From contig CAZLIC010000030.1 of assembly GCA_964559535.1 (NCBI GenBank), forward strand, positions 1 to 43,738: DNA of 43,738 nucleotides, in the 5' to 3' direction. The notes under the pieces were generated by a model. The model was not told where the DNA came from, did no database searches, and saw only the letters and a program-made list of their open reading frames with translations. Positions 15,054-23,211 of the stretch are shown in pieces. The first letter of the stretch is position 1. The number at the start of each line of letters is the position of its first letter. A program made the translations under genes and the position numbers. The stretch comes from CAZLIC01 sp964559535. GTDB taxonomy: Bacteria > Pseudomonadota > Alphaproteobacteria > Rhodobacterales > Rhodobacteraceae.

Positions 15054-16978
15054 ATCGGGCGCAGCGCCACCAGCGCCGCCCCCGCCTGCACCTGATCGCC
15101 CGCCGCTGCCAGCACCTCGGCCACCACCCCGTCGCGGGGCGCCGCCAGCACGTGCTGCATCTTCATCGCCTCCAGCACCGCCAGCCGGTCGCCCGCCGCC
15201 ACCGCCTGCCCCGCCGCCACCGCCACCTCGCGCACCAGTCCCGGCATGGGCGAGCGGATCACGTCGTCGGAAACCGACGCCACGGCGGCGCGGTCCAGCG
15301 GATCGGGGATCGCAAGGCTGGCCTGGCGTCCCGGCGCGAAGACGTGCAGAACGGCGCCGTCGCGCACCACCTCCAGCGGGCCGTTGCCACCGATGTGCCA
15401 GGCGGCCCCCCGGCGTTCGGCCAGTACCCGCTGCCCGTCGATCTCGACCGCCGCGGTGCCGCCCGTCACCTCGACCACCGCCTCGCCCCCCGGTTCCAGC
15501 CGAACCCGGTGCCGCAGGGGCGCCCACAGCGCGAACCCCGCCAGCGGCCCCGCGGGCACATCGGCAGCGGCCAGAACGGCCATTGCCAAAAGGCACAGGT
15601 TCAGATGGTCGCGTACGCGGGGGGCCGTCAGCGCCGCCAGATCGCGCCCGATCAGCCCGGTATCCACCTCGCCCCGCGCAAACCCCGGATGCCGCGCCAG
15701 CGCCCGCAGGAAATCCAGGTTCGTCACCGTGCCCGCAACTTGCGTGCCGTCCAGCGCCATCGCCAGCCGGTTCAGCGCGATGGCGCGGGTGGGGCCATGC
15801 ACGATGACCTTGGCAATCATCGGGTCGTACCAGGGGCTGATCGCGTCGCCCGACCGCACGCCGGTCTCGGCCCGCGCGCCATCTGGAAAGGCCAGATGCG
15901 CCAGCCGCCCGGTGGCGGGCAGGAACCCCGCGGGCACATCCTCGGCATAAAGCCGCGCCTCGAACGCGTGGCCGTCCAGCCGCAGGTCCGCCTGCCGCAG
16001 AGGCAATGGCTCACCACTGGCCACACGCAACTGCCACTCCACCAGATCGACGCCCGTCACTGCTTCGGTCACCGGGTGTTCCACCTGCAGGCGGGTGTTC
16101 ATCTCCATGAACCAGAACCCGTCTGTCCGCAGCGGCCCCGAGCCATCGACGATGAACTCCACCGTCCCCGCCCCGCTGTAGCCGATGGCCTTCGCCGCCC
16201 GGACCGCGGCGTCGCCCATTGCTGCCCGCACCTCGGGTGTGATGCCGGGCGCGGGGGATTCCTCGATCACCTTCTGGTGGCGGCGCTGCAGGGAACAGTC
16301 GCGCTCGAACAGATGCAGCGCATCGGTGCCGTCGCCGAACACCTGCACCTCGATATGCCGCGGCGCCGTCACATATTTCTCGACCAGCACCGCATCGTTG
16401 CCGAAGGCTCCGCGCGCCTCGGCCTTGGCGGCCTCCAGCGCCGGCATGAAATCGGCCGGCCGGTCCACCCGCCGCATCCCCTTTCCGCCGCCCCCCGCCA
16501 CGGCCTTGACCAGCACCGGCCAGCCGATCGCCGCCGCCTCGACCTCCAGCCGCCCCGGCTCCTGATCCGTGCCATGATACCCCGGCACCACCGGCACGCC
16601 CGCCTGCTGCATCAGCCGCTTGGCGGCGTCCTTCAGCCCCATAGCCCGGATCGCGGCGGCCGAAGGCCCGATGAACACCAGCCCCGCCGCCGTCACCCGG
16701 TCCACGAACTCGGGGTTTTCGGACAGGAAGCCATAGCCCGGATGAATCGCCTCCGCCCCCGTCTCCCGCGCCGCCGCGATGATCCGGTCACCGCGCAGAT
16801 AACTGTCGGCAGGCGCCGCCCCGCCAAGGCGCACGGCCCTGTCCGCCATCGCCACATGCAGCGCCCCCGCATCGGCATCGGAATACACCGCCACCGTCTC
16901 GACCCTCATCCGCCGACAGGTGCGGATGACGCGGCAGGCGATCTCGCCCCGGTTGGCAATCAGGATGCGGCGGAACAT
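15050..16978 (-). CDS. mccA: Methylcrotonyl-CoA carboxylase, biotin-carrying alpha subunit
   Basis: Carboxylates biotin with ATP and bicarbonate, for transfer to 3-methylcrotonyl-CoA. A 642-residue protein: biotin carboxylase domain from MFRRILIANRGEIACRVI, ATP-grasp loop GGGGKGMRRV (about residue 160), FMEMNTRLQVEHPVTE, and a C-terminal biotinyl domain with LEAMKMQHV, the biotin lysine being about residue 606. Domain order is that of acyl-CoA carboxylase alpha chains; with mccB nearby, methylcrotonyl-CoA is the likely substrate. The ATG at 16978 has AAGGAGG. The start of a transcription unit with the lyase and hydratase. Confidence 0.94.
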   Translation of the reverse strand: MFRRILIANRGEIACRVIRTCRRMRVETVAVYSDADAGALHVAMADRAVRLGGAAPADSYLRGDRIIAAARETGAEAIHPGYGFLSENPEFVDRVTAAGLVFIGPSAAAIRAMGLKDAAKRLMQQAGVPVVPGYHGTDQEPGRLEVEAAAIGWPVLVKAVAGGGGKGMRRVDRPADFMPALEAAKAEARGAFGNDAVLVEKYVTAPRHIEVQVFGDGTDALHLFERDCSLQRRHQKVIEESPAPGITPEVRAAMGDAAVRAAKAIGYSGAGTVEFIVDGSGPLRTDGFWFMEMNTRLQVEHPVTEAVTGVDLVEWQLRVASGEPLPLRQADLRLDGHAFEARLYAEDVPAGFLPATGRLAHLAFPDGARAETGVRSGDAISPWYDPMIAKVIVHGPTRAIALNRLAMALDGTQVAGTVTNLDFLRALARHPGFARGEVDTGLIGRDLAALTAPRVRDHLNLCLLAMAVLAAADVPAGPLAGFALWAPLRHRVRLEPGGEAVVEVTGGTAAVEIDGQRVLAERRGAAWHIGGNGPLEVVRDGAVLHVFAPGRQASLAIPDPLDRAAVASVSDDVIRSPMPGLVREVAVAAGQAVAAGDRLAVLEAMKMQHVLAAPRDGVVAEVLAAAGDQVQAGAALVALRPM

Positions 16979-16993
16979 GGGGGCCTCCTTGCC

Positions 16994-17023
16994 GCACCTT
17001 GCCGTTGCCCGCCCGCAAGGTGC
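16994..17023. promoter_or_regulatory. Inverted repeat between mccA and the methyltransferase gene
   Basis: GCACCTTGC (16994-17002) and GCAAGGTGC (17015-17023) form a perfect 9-bp inverted repeat with a 12-base spacer, in the 57-base gap between two divergent genes. It could be an operator for a dimeric repressor of the leucine genes or a leader hairpin just before the mccA ribosome site. The two cannot be told apart from sequence. Confidence 0.5.
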
Positions 17024-17035
17024 AATAGTCCACAC

Positions 17036-17761
17036 ATGACCCAGAACATCTACGACCCCGCCTTCGTCTCGGATGTCTTCGATCGCTGCTCGGCCAACTA
17101 CCGGAACTGGAGCGCGGTGGCCTCGTTTGGGCTGATCCGGCGCTGGCGGCGGCAATGCGTGGCGGCGCTGGACCTGCCGCGCGACAGCCGGGCACAGGGC
17201 GTGGACCTGATGGCGGGCACGGGCGAGGTCTGGCCGCATCTGCTGGCCCGGTTTCCGCAGCTTCAGGGCATCACCGCCATCGACATTTCGCCCCGCATGC
17301 ACGCCGAGGCAATGCAGCGGCTGCACGGCGCCCGCAGCGGACGGATTGCGCATCTGTGCGCCAACATGCTGGAAACCGACCTGCCCGACGCCTCGGCAGA
17401 TTTCGCCGTCTCGACTTTCGGACTGAAGACCTTCGATACAGGCCAGCACCGCGTCTTTGCCCGGCAACTGGCGCGCATCCTGAAACCCGGCGCCCCCTTC
17501 GCGCTGGTCGAGGCCACCGACCCGCTGGGCTGGTGGCTGCGCCCGCTCTACCGGCTGTACCTAGACCGCATCCTGCCGCTGGTGGAACGCCTGTTCCTGC
17601 GCGGCGCGCAGGATTTCGCGATGATCGGCGCCTATACGCGCGGCTTCGGTCGGGGCGACAGCGTGGCAGCGGCGTTGCGCGAAGCGGGGTTGGAGGTTAC
17701 CGAAACGCGCCTGATCTTCGGTTGCGCCCTGCTCCTCAGCGGTCGTCGGCCACCGGCCTGA
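17036..17761 (+). CDS. UbiE-like class I SAM-dependent methyltransferase
   Basis: A 241-residue protein. Methyltransferase motif I is VDLMAGTGEVWPHLL (about residues 57-71), followed by ITAIDISPRM (motif post I) and a C-terminal core with LKPGAPFALVEATDP. It resembles UbiE/COQ5-type enzymes of quinone synthesis, but the DPLGWWLRPLYRLYLDRILP segment and missing UbiE signature make it a relative, not UbiE itself. Substrate unknown. It is on the opposite strand to, and wedged between, mccA (divergent, 57 bases) and mccB (convergent, 9 bases). Confidence 0.85.
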   Translation: MTQNIYDPAFVSDVFDRCSANYRNWSAVASFGLIRRWRRQCVAALDLPRDSRAQGVDLMAGTGEVWPHLLARFPQLQGITAIDISPRMHAEAMQRLHGARSGRIAHLCANMLETDLPDASADFAVSTFGLKTFDTGQHRVFARQLARILKPGAPFALVEATDPLGWWLRPLYRLYLDRILPLVERLFLRGAQDFAMIGAYTRGFGRGDSVAAALREAGLEVTETRLIFGCALLLSGRRPPA

Positions 17762-17770
17762 CCCACGCCT

Positions 17771-19375
17771 TCACATCCGGAACACCCCGAACCGCGTTTC
17801 CTGTATCGGCGCGCACAGTGCCGCCTCCAGCGACAGCGCCAGCACTTGCCTGGTCTTCCGCGGGTCAACAATCCCGTCGTCCCACAGCCGCGCGCTGGCG
17901 TACAAGGGGTGCGACTGGCGCGCGAACATTTCGACCGTGGGCGCCTTGAAGGCGGCCTCCTCCTCGGCCGACCATGTGCCGCCCGACCGTTCGATCCCCT
18001 CGCGCCGCACGGTGGCCAGCACGCCCGCCGCCTGTTCGCCCCCCATCACCGAGATGCGGGAGTTCGGCCATGTCCACAGGAAGCGCGGGCTGTAGGCCCG
18101 CCCCGCCATGCCATAGTTCCCGGCCCCGAACGACCCGCCCACCAGCACGGTGATCTTGGGCACCGCCGTGGTGGCCACCGCCGTCACCATCTTGGCGCCG
18201 TGCCGGGCGATGCCCTCATTCTCGTACTGCCGGCCCACCATGAAGCCGGTGATGTTCTGCAGGAAGACCAGAGGGATCCCGCGCTGCGAGCACAGTTCCA
18301 CGAAATGCGCCCCCTTCTGCGCGGATTCGGAAAACAGCACGCCGTTGTTCGCCACGATCCCCACGGGAAGGCCCATCACATGCGCAAACCCCGTCACCAG
18401 CGTCTCGCCGAACCGCGCCTTGAACTCGTCGAACCGGCTGCCATCCACCACCCGCGCAATCACCTCGCGGATGTCGTAAGGGGTGCGCAAGTCGGCAGGC
18501 ACCACACCCAGAATTTCGTCGGGATCATACGCCGGGTCTTCCGCCGCCACCCGCGCCACCGAAGCCCCGGTGGCAAAGCCCAGATGCCGCACTGCCTCAC
18601 GCGCCAGGGCCAGCGCATGCGCATCATCCTCGGCCAGATAGTCGGCCACCCCCGACAGCCGCGTATGCACATCGCCCCCGCCGAGGTCCTCGGCGCTGAC
18701 CACCTCGCCGGTGGCCGCCTTCACCAGCGGCGGTCCGGCCAGAAAGATCGTCCCCTGCCCCCGCACGATGATCGACACGTCCGACATCGCGGGCACATAG
18801 GCGCCCCCGGCGGTGCAGGACCCCATCACCACGGCAATCTGCGCGATCCCTGCCGCACTCATCCGCGCCTGGTTGAAGAAGATGCGGCCAAAGTGGTCAC
18901 GGTCGGGAAAGACCTCGTCCTGGTTGGGCAGGTTCGCCCCACCCGAGTCGACCAGATAGAGGCAGGGCAACCGGTTCTCGGCGGCAATCTCCTGCGCGCG
19001 CAGGTGCTTCTTCACGGTCATGGGGTAGTAGGTGCCGCCCTTCACCGTGGCATCGTTGCACACCACCATCACCTGCCGCCCGTGCACCCGCCCCACGCCC
19101 GCGATCACCCCGGCCCCCGGCGCATCGCCGCCGTACATGCCGTGCGCAGCCAGCGCGCCCACCTCCAGAAACGGCGCGCCGGGGTCCAATAGCCCCGCCA
19201 CCCGGTCGCGCGGCGCCATTTTGCCCCGCGCGGTGTGACGTTCCAGCGCCGTCACTCCACCCCCGGCGGCGGCGGCCGAGGCGGCCACGCGCACCCCCTC
19301 CAGCATCGCCAGATGCGCCGCGCGGTTGGCGCGGAAGGTTTCCGAGGACGGGAGTGCGCGGGTGGTCAGGCGCAT
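17771..19375 (-). CDS. mccB: Methylcrotonyl-CoA carboxylase, beta (carboxyltransferase) subunit
   Basis: Transfers the carboxyl group from biotin to 3-methylcrotonyl-CoA, giving 3-methylglutaconyl-CoA. A 534-residue carboxyltransferase: GGTYYPMTVKKHLRAQEIA, CLYLVDSGGANLPNQDEVFP and GSCTAGGAYVPAMSD in the N-terminal half, FLQNITGFMVGRQYE and GSFGAGNYGMAGRAY in the C-terminal half, the last two typical of MCC beta chains. The ATG at 19375 is preceded by AAGGG. The reading frame stays open upstream through the hicAB promoter region, which is not coding. Confidence 0.96.
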   Translation of the reverse strand: MRLTTRALPSSETFRANRAAHLAMLEGVRVAASAAAAGGGVTALERHTARGKMAPRDRVAGLLDPGAPFLEVGALAAHGMYGGDAPGAGVIAGVGRVHGRQVMVVCNDATVKGGTYYPMTVKKHLRAQEIAAENRLPCLYLVDSGGANLPNQDEVFPDRDHFGRIFFNQARMSAAGIAQIAVVMGSCTAGGAYVPAMSDVSIIVRGQGTIFLAGPPLVKAATGEVVSAEDLGGGDVHTRLSGVADYLAEDDAHALALAREAVRHLGFATGASVARVAAEDPAYDPDEILGVVPADLRTPYDIREVIARVVDGSRFDEFKARFGETLVTGFAHVMGLPVGIVANNGVLFSESAQKGAHFVELCSQRGIPLVFLQNITGFMVGRQYENEGIARHGAKMVTAVATTAVPKITVLVGGSFGAGNYGMAGRAYSPRFLWTWPNSRISVMGGEQAAGVLATVRREGIERSGGTWSAEEEAAFKAPTVEMFARQSHPLYASARLWDDGIVDPRKTRQVLALSLEAALCAPIQETRFGVFRM

Positions 19376-19387
19376 CGTGCATGGCCC

Positions 19388-19431
19388 TTGACAGTTGCAG
19401 ATTCTAAAACTACCTATTTCGTACGACGAAA
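19388..19431. promoter_or_regulatory. Shared hicAB/mccB promoter region with a HicB-type operator
   Basis: The 102 bases between mccB (leftward) and hicA (rightward) hold a consensus -35 TTGACA (19388-19393, plus strand) with TACCTA 17 bases on. A perfect inverted repeat TTTCGT-ACG-ACGAAA spans 19417-19431. On the minus strand TAGAAT (19406-19401) is a good -10 for mccB. The repeat would overlap or adjoin both promoters. Ribbon-helix-helix HicB antitoxins bind such short palindromes; the link to mccB is inference. Confidence 0.5.
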
Positions 19432-19477
19432 ACACAGGACGTGACTTCGTCTTCTTCCATGAAGAGGAACACGTCCA

Positions 19478-19735
19478 ATGTTGTCCACAAAAAACAGCCG
19501 CACTTTGGCCGCAGTTTTTGAGCAACCGGTTCGCGCAGATGTCAGATATCCTGACGTGGAAACACTGCTCCTTGCGCTTGGTGCCGAGGTCAAGCAGGGT
19601 GCTGGCTCTCGGGTTCGGTTCAGCCTGCACGGCCGCCGTTTGGTTTTCCACTCGCCACATCCGCAACCGAAGTTGGCGAAAGACGCGGTAAGGTCAATCC
19701 GCAGGTTCTTGGCAGAAGCAGGAGTTGAACCTTGA
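19478..19735 (+). CDS. hicA: HicA-family mRNA interferase toxin
   Basis: An 85-residue HicA-type protein: a core LLLALGAEVKQGAGSRVRF with the family's GSRVRF strand, the RRLVFHSPHP segment carrying the likely catalytic His, and a C-terminal VRSIRRFLAEAGV helix. HicA toxins have a dsRNA-binding-like fold and cleave mRNA. ATG at 19478 follows AGGA; the last bases overlap the hicB start as TTGA. It lies inside the leucine cluster on the other strand, which suggests a later insertion. Confidence 0.88.
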   Translation: MLSTKNSRTLAAVFEQPVRADVRYPDVETLLLALGAEVKQGAGSRVRFSLHGRRLVFHSPHPQPKLAKDAVRSIRRFLAEAGVEP

Positions 19736-20085
19736 AACCTTACAAGGGCTACCGCGCATCAGTCACTTTTGATGAGGACGCCCTCCTTTTTCATGGAGAA
19801 GTCTTGGGCATCCGCGATGTCGTGACATTCGCAGCGAAGACCGCAGAGGAATTGCGACAAGCCTTTCACGACAGCGTGGATGACTACCTCAACTGGGCCA
19901 AAGAGGATGGCTTCGAACCCGAAAAACCCTTCTCAGGCAGCCTTTCGCTTCGCGCGTCTCCAGAGTTGCACCGTCGAATGGCAGAAGCGGCGGCAAGACA
20001 AGCAAAGTCGCTGAACCAATGGATGGTAGAGGCGCTCGAGTCGAAATCGGTTGCTGACACCGAAGGACGGATAACTGTGGTTTGA
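19732..20085 (+). CDS. hicB: HicB-family antitoxin, TTG start
   Basis: A 117-residue antitoxin. The N-terminal part (YKGYRASVTFDEDALLFHG, then FHDSVDDYLNWAKEDG) has the partial RNase H-like fold of HicB; the C-terminal part (SLRASPELHRRMAEAAARQA, then LNQWMVEALE) is a ribbon-helix-helix DNA-binding domain. The start is TTG at 19732, overlapping the hicA stop, with GGAG 7 bases upstream. It should neutralise HicA and repress the pair through the palindrome at 19417-19431. Confidence 0.88.
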   Translation: MKPYKGYRASVTFDEDALLFHGEVLGIRDVVTFAAKTAEELRQAFHDSVDDYLNWAKEDGFEPEKPFSGSLSLRASPELHRRMAEAAARQAKSLNQWMVEALESKSVADTEGRITVV

Positions 20086-20107
20086 GGTTTCTGCCCAAGC
20101 GTCACCC

Positions 20108-20608
20108 TCAATACTCCTGCAACCGCAGTTGCAGCGCCAGCGCCTGCCGCGCTGTCTGCAGCATCAGGCAGCCCACCGTCGCGGGCCCGCCGCCGGTGCC
20201 GCCGCCCCATTGCGACCGCTCATAATCGCAGGCCGCGTCGCGGAACGGGATCCAGGCCCGCTGCATCGCCTTCAGCGCATCGGCCATCGACGGCACCGTG
20301 GCGCCGATGGCCGCCATCTCGGCATCGTCCTTTCTGTGCCGCGCCATCAGCCCGCCGTAGGCCTCGTTCAGTTGCGCATCCCAGTAAAGCCACTCCCGCT
20401 CCAGGCAATAGCCCATGCCCACCGTGGTGCTGCCGTCGGGCGTTTCCATGCAGGCATTGGCCGAAACGCCGATGCAATCCTCGGCCCCGGCCGCTGACAC
20501 CGCCTCGGCAAGGCAGCTTTCCGTCGGACTGATGTCGAACGAAATGTCCTGCGCCAGCGCCCCGCCGGCGGCCCCCATTGCCACCATCGCCACGATCACC
20601 GCCCGCAT
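20108..20608 (-). CDS. LprI/DUF1311-like exported protein
   Basis: A 166-residue protein with a Sec signal peptide (MRAVIVAMVAMGAAGGALA, cleavage near residue 19). The mature part has the DUF1311/LprI pattern: CLEREWLYWDAQLNEAYGGL and AMQRAWIPFRDAACDYERSQW, plus several cysteines that suggest periplasmic disulfides. LprI itself inhibits lysozyme in mycobacteria; for proteobacterial members the role is unproven. It is convergent with hicB (22 bases) and lies 54 bases downstream of the ivd stop on the same strand. Confidence 0.82.
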   Translation of the reverse strand: MRAVIVAMVAMGAAGGALAQDISFDISPTESCLAEAVSAAGAEDCIGVSANACMETPDGSTTVGMGYCLEREWLYWDAQLNEAYGGLMARHRKDDAEMAAIGATVPSMADALKAMQRAWIPFRDAACDYERSQWGGGTGGGPATVGCLMLQTARQALALQLRLQEY

Positions 20609-20662
20609 CCCGCTCTCCTGTCAGCTGTCGCGTGCCCAGCCTGCCCGAACGGCGGCCAGCCG

Positions 20663-21820
20663 TCACGCCCCCACGATCTCGCGCCCCAGCAGCATGCGGC
20701 GGATTTCGCTCGTCCCGGCACCGATCTCCATCAGCTTGGCGTCGCGGAACAGCCGCGCCACCGGCGCATCGGCCAGAAACCCCGCCCCGCCCAAGGCCTG
20801 CACCGCCTGATGCGCCTGCACCATGGCCTGTTCGCTGGCATACAGCACGCAGCCCGCTGCATCCGCCCGCGTCACCTCGCCCCGGTCACAGGCGGCGGCG
20901 ACCGCATAGACATAGGCCCGGGCGGTGTTCAGCCCCACATACATGTCGGCCAGCTTGCCCTGCATCAGCTGGAAATCCCCGATCCTTTGCCCGAACTGCC
21001 TCCGTTCGCGCACATAGGGCACCACCTCGTCCAGACAGGCCGCCATAATGCCCAGACCGATGCCCGACAGCACCACCCGCTCATAGTCCAGCCCCGACAT
21101 CAGCACGGCGACCCCGCGCCCCTCTGCCCCCAGCACGTTTTCAAACGGAACTTCGCAATCCGTGAATACCAGTTCGCCCGTGTTGGACCCCCGCATCCCC
21201 AGCTTGTCGAAATGCGGCCCTTGCGCAAACCCCGCCATCCCCTTTTCAATCAGGAAGGCGGTGATCCCCTTTGACCCCGCCGCAGGGTCGGTCTTGCCGT
21301 AGACCACCAGAACATCGGCATCCGGCCCGTTGGTGATCCAGTACTTCGATCCGTTCAGCCGGTAATGGTCGTTCCGCCGCTCGGCCCGCAGCTGCATCCC
21401 CACCACGTCCGACCCCGCCCCCGCCTCGGACATGGCCAGCGCGCCGACATGCGCGCCGCTCACCAGCCCAGGCAGATAGCGGGACTTCTGTTCCGCCGTG
21501 CCGTTCAGCGAAATCTGGTTCACGCACAAGTTGGAATGCGCCCCGTAAGACAGCGCCACGCTGGCCGAGGCCCGCGCCACCTCCTCGACCGCCACCGTGT
21601 GCGCCAGATACCCCATCCCGGCGCCGCCGTAGGCCTCGGGCACCGTGACGCCCAGCAGGCCAAGATCGCCCATCTCGCGCCACAGCGCCGCGGGAAACAC
21701 ATTGTCACGGTCCACCTGCGCCGCCAGCGGCTTCACCCGCGCCTGCGCCCAGGCCTGCACGGTCTCGCGCAGCGCCTCGATCTCGTCGCCCAGCGCAAAG
21801 CGCAAACTCGGTGTGAACAT
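20663..21820 (-). CDS. ivd: Isovaleryl-CoA dehydrogenase
   Basis: Oxidises isovaleryl-CoA to 3-methylcrotonyl-CoA with FAD, the first committed step of leucine breakdown after BCKDH. 385 residues, typical length. FAD-site sequences: MSEAGAGSDV (130-139) and NGSKYWITNGPDA (156-168). In isovaleryl-CoA dehydrogenases the catalytic base is the Glu in LDYERVVLSGIG, here E247; the place where other acyl-CoA dehydrogenases carry it reads IGAGTSEIRR, without Glu. That pair of features supports the specific call. ATG at 21820 follows GGGGAG. Confidence 0.96.
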   Translation of the reverse strand: MFTPSLRFALGDEIEALRETVQAWAQARVKPLAAQVDRDNVFPAALWREMGDLGLLGVTVPEAYGGAGMGYLAHTVAVEEVARASASVALSYGAHSNLCVNQISLNGTAEQKSRYLPGLVSGAHVGALAMSEAGAGSDVVGMQLRAERRNDHYRLNGSKYWITNGPDADVLVVYGKTDPAAGSKGITAFLIEKGMAGFAQGPHFDKLGMRGSNTGELVFTDCEVPFENVLGAEGRGVAVLMSGLDYERVVLSGIGLGIMAACLDEVVPYVRERRQFGQRIGDFQLMQGKLADMYVGLNTARAYVYAVAAACDRGEVTRADAAGCVLYASEQAMVQAHQAVQALGGAGFLADAPVARLFRDAKLMEIGAGTSEIRRMLLGREIVGA

Positions 21821-21892
21821 GCGGATCTCCCCGGCCAGCCGACCAGTCCCTACTGTCTACCTGCTTCTTCCTTTTGCAAATATCCAACGGGG

Positions 21893-21936
21893 GTTGTCCA
21901 CCGAGTCCGCCACCGGTTCAAGGACCGGTGGACAAC
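21893..21936. repeat. Nested, mutually exclusive inverted repeats upstream of ivd
   Basis: GTTGTCCACC (21893-21902) pairs with GGTGGACAAC (21927-21936). Within it CCACCGGT (21910-21917) pairs with ACCGGTGG (21924-21931). The two stems share bases 21927-21931, so only one can form fully at a time. It lies in the 158-base gap between the DegT gene stop and the ivd start. It may be a terminator for the former, an operator, or a leader switch for ivd. Confidence 0.55.
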
Positions 21937-21978
21937 GGGGTGTGAAACCCCCGGCATTCTCCGCAAGACCGGCGCCTG

Positions 21979-23211
21979 TCAGTCCGCGACCGGCGCCGCC
22001 ACAGGCGCGGGCGCGTCATTGGCCACCGCCTCGGCCGCAATGATCCGCCCGATCATCGCCACATCCTCGACCGTAAAGGTCAGCGGCAGGCGCAGGTCGA
22101 TCAGCCCGGCCAGCACCCGGTCAGTCTGCGGCAGAACCGGCGGGTTCGCATAGGCCCAGTGGCTGTAGCGGCTGGTGAAGGCCACCGGGTCGGCCGCGCC
22201 GAACCACTTCAGCTCCACCCCGCGGGCCGCACAGCGCGCGACAAGCCCCGTCACCCGTGCAGCCTCCCACCCCGGCAGCAGAAACTGGAAGGACGAGCCC
22301 ACGAAATCCTCGGCCGCAGGTCGCGGAATGGTCCGCAGCCCCGGCACGCCGTGCAACCCCACCTCCAGCCGGTCGTACAGCGCCCGCCATCGCCGCACCC
22401 GGCCGTCCAGCAGCTTCAGCTGCGGGCGCAGCACGGCGGCGCGCAGGTTGTCCATCCGGCCGCTGATGTTGGGCGTCACCAGCCGCAGCCCCTCGAAGGC
22501 CTCGGGCGGGGGCGCGGCGCGGTGGCGGGCATACAACATGTAGCTGCCCGACAAGAGCACCGCGCGCGCCGCCACCGTGACGTCATCGGTCACCAGAAAG
22601 CCGCCCTCGCCGGAATTCACATGCTTGTAGGTCTGCATCGAATAGGCCGCCGCAACCCCGTGCCGCCCCGACGGCACGCCGCGCCAGCGCGCGCCCATCG
22701 TATGCGCGCAATCCTCCACCACCTGCACATCCAGACGCCCGCAAAGGGACATCAGCGCGTCCATGTCACAGACATGCCCGCGCATGTGCGACAGAAGCAG
22801 CACCTTCGCCCCGCTGTCGCGCGCCGCCTGCTCCAGATGCGCGAAATCGATGGTCAGGTCGTCGGTCACCTCCACGAACACCGGCCGCGCGCCCACCGCC
22901 GCAATTGCCCCCGGCACCGGGGCCAGCGTGAAGGCATTCGACAGCACCGCATCCCCGGCCGCCACCCCCACGGCCCGCAGCGCCGTGGCCATCGCATAGC
23001 CACCCGAAGCCACCGCCAGACAGTACCGCGCCCCTGTCAGCGCCGCGAACTCCTCTTCCAGCGCCGCCGCCTCGGCCACCTCGCCCGGCACGGTGTTGTA
23101 GCGGTGCAGGCGTCCGTGCCGCAGCACGGCCACGGCCGCTTCGATCGCGACGTCGGGAATCGGCTCCTGCTGGGTGAAGCTGCCCCGGAACACCTCTGCC
23201 GTCCCGGTCAT
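21979..23211 (-). CDS. DegT/DnrJ/EryC1/StrS-family PLP aminotransferase
   Basis: A 410-residue PLP enzyme. Recognisable: AVASGGYAMATALRAVGV (cofactor phosphate site), VEDCAHTMGARW with the PLP-ring Asp, and YSMQTYKHVNSGEGGFL, whose Lys is the expected Schiff-base residue. The family makes amino sugars and related secondary metabolites; the substrate here cannot be named. Its ATG overlaps the stop of an MFS exporter gene (ATGA), so the two are probably an operon. The C-terminus ends in an Ala/Pro-rich tail of about 15 residues. Confidence 0.88.
   Translation of the reverse strand: MTGTAEVFRGSFTQQEPIPDVAIEAAVAVLRHGRLHRYNTVPGEVAEAAALEEEFAALTGARYCLAVASGGYAMATALRAVGVAAGDAVLSNAFTLAPVPGAIAAVGARPVFVEVTDDLTIDFAHLEQAARDSGAKVLLLSHMRGHVCDMDALMSLCGRLDVQVVEDCAHTMGARWRGVPSGRHGVAAAYSMQTYKHVNSGEGGFLVTDDVTVAARAVLLSGSYMLYARHRAAPPPEAFEGLRLVTPNISGRMDNLRAAVLRPQLKLLDGRVRRWRALYDRLEVGLHGVPGLRTIPRPAAEDFVGSSFQFLLPGWEAARVTGLVARCAARGVELKWFGAADPVAFTSRYSHWAYANPPVLPQTDRVLAGLIDLRLPLTFTVEDVAMIGRIIAAEAVANDAPAPVAAPVAD

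Noticed and set aside
15152..17035. Very long open frame on the plus strand antisense to mccA, running into the methyltransferase
   Set aside because: High-GC codon use leaves antisense frames open. The encoded sequence is His/Arg/Gln-rich and shows no family features; only the last 241 residues (from 17036) are real.
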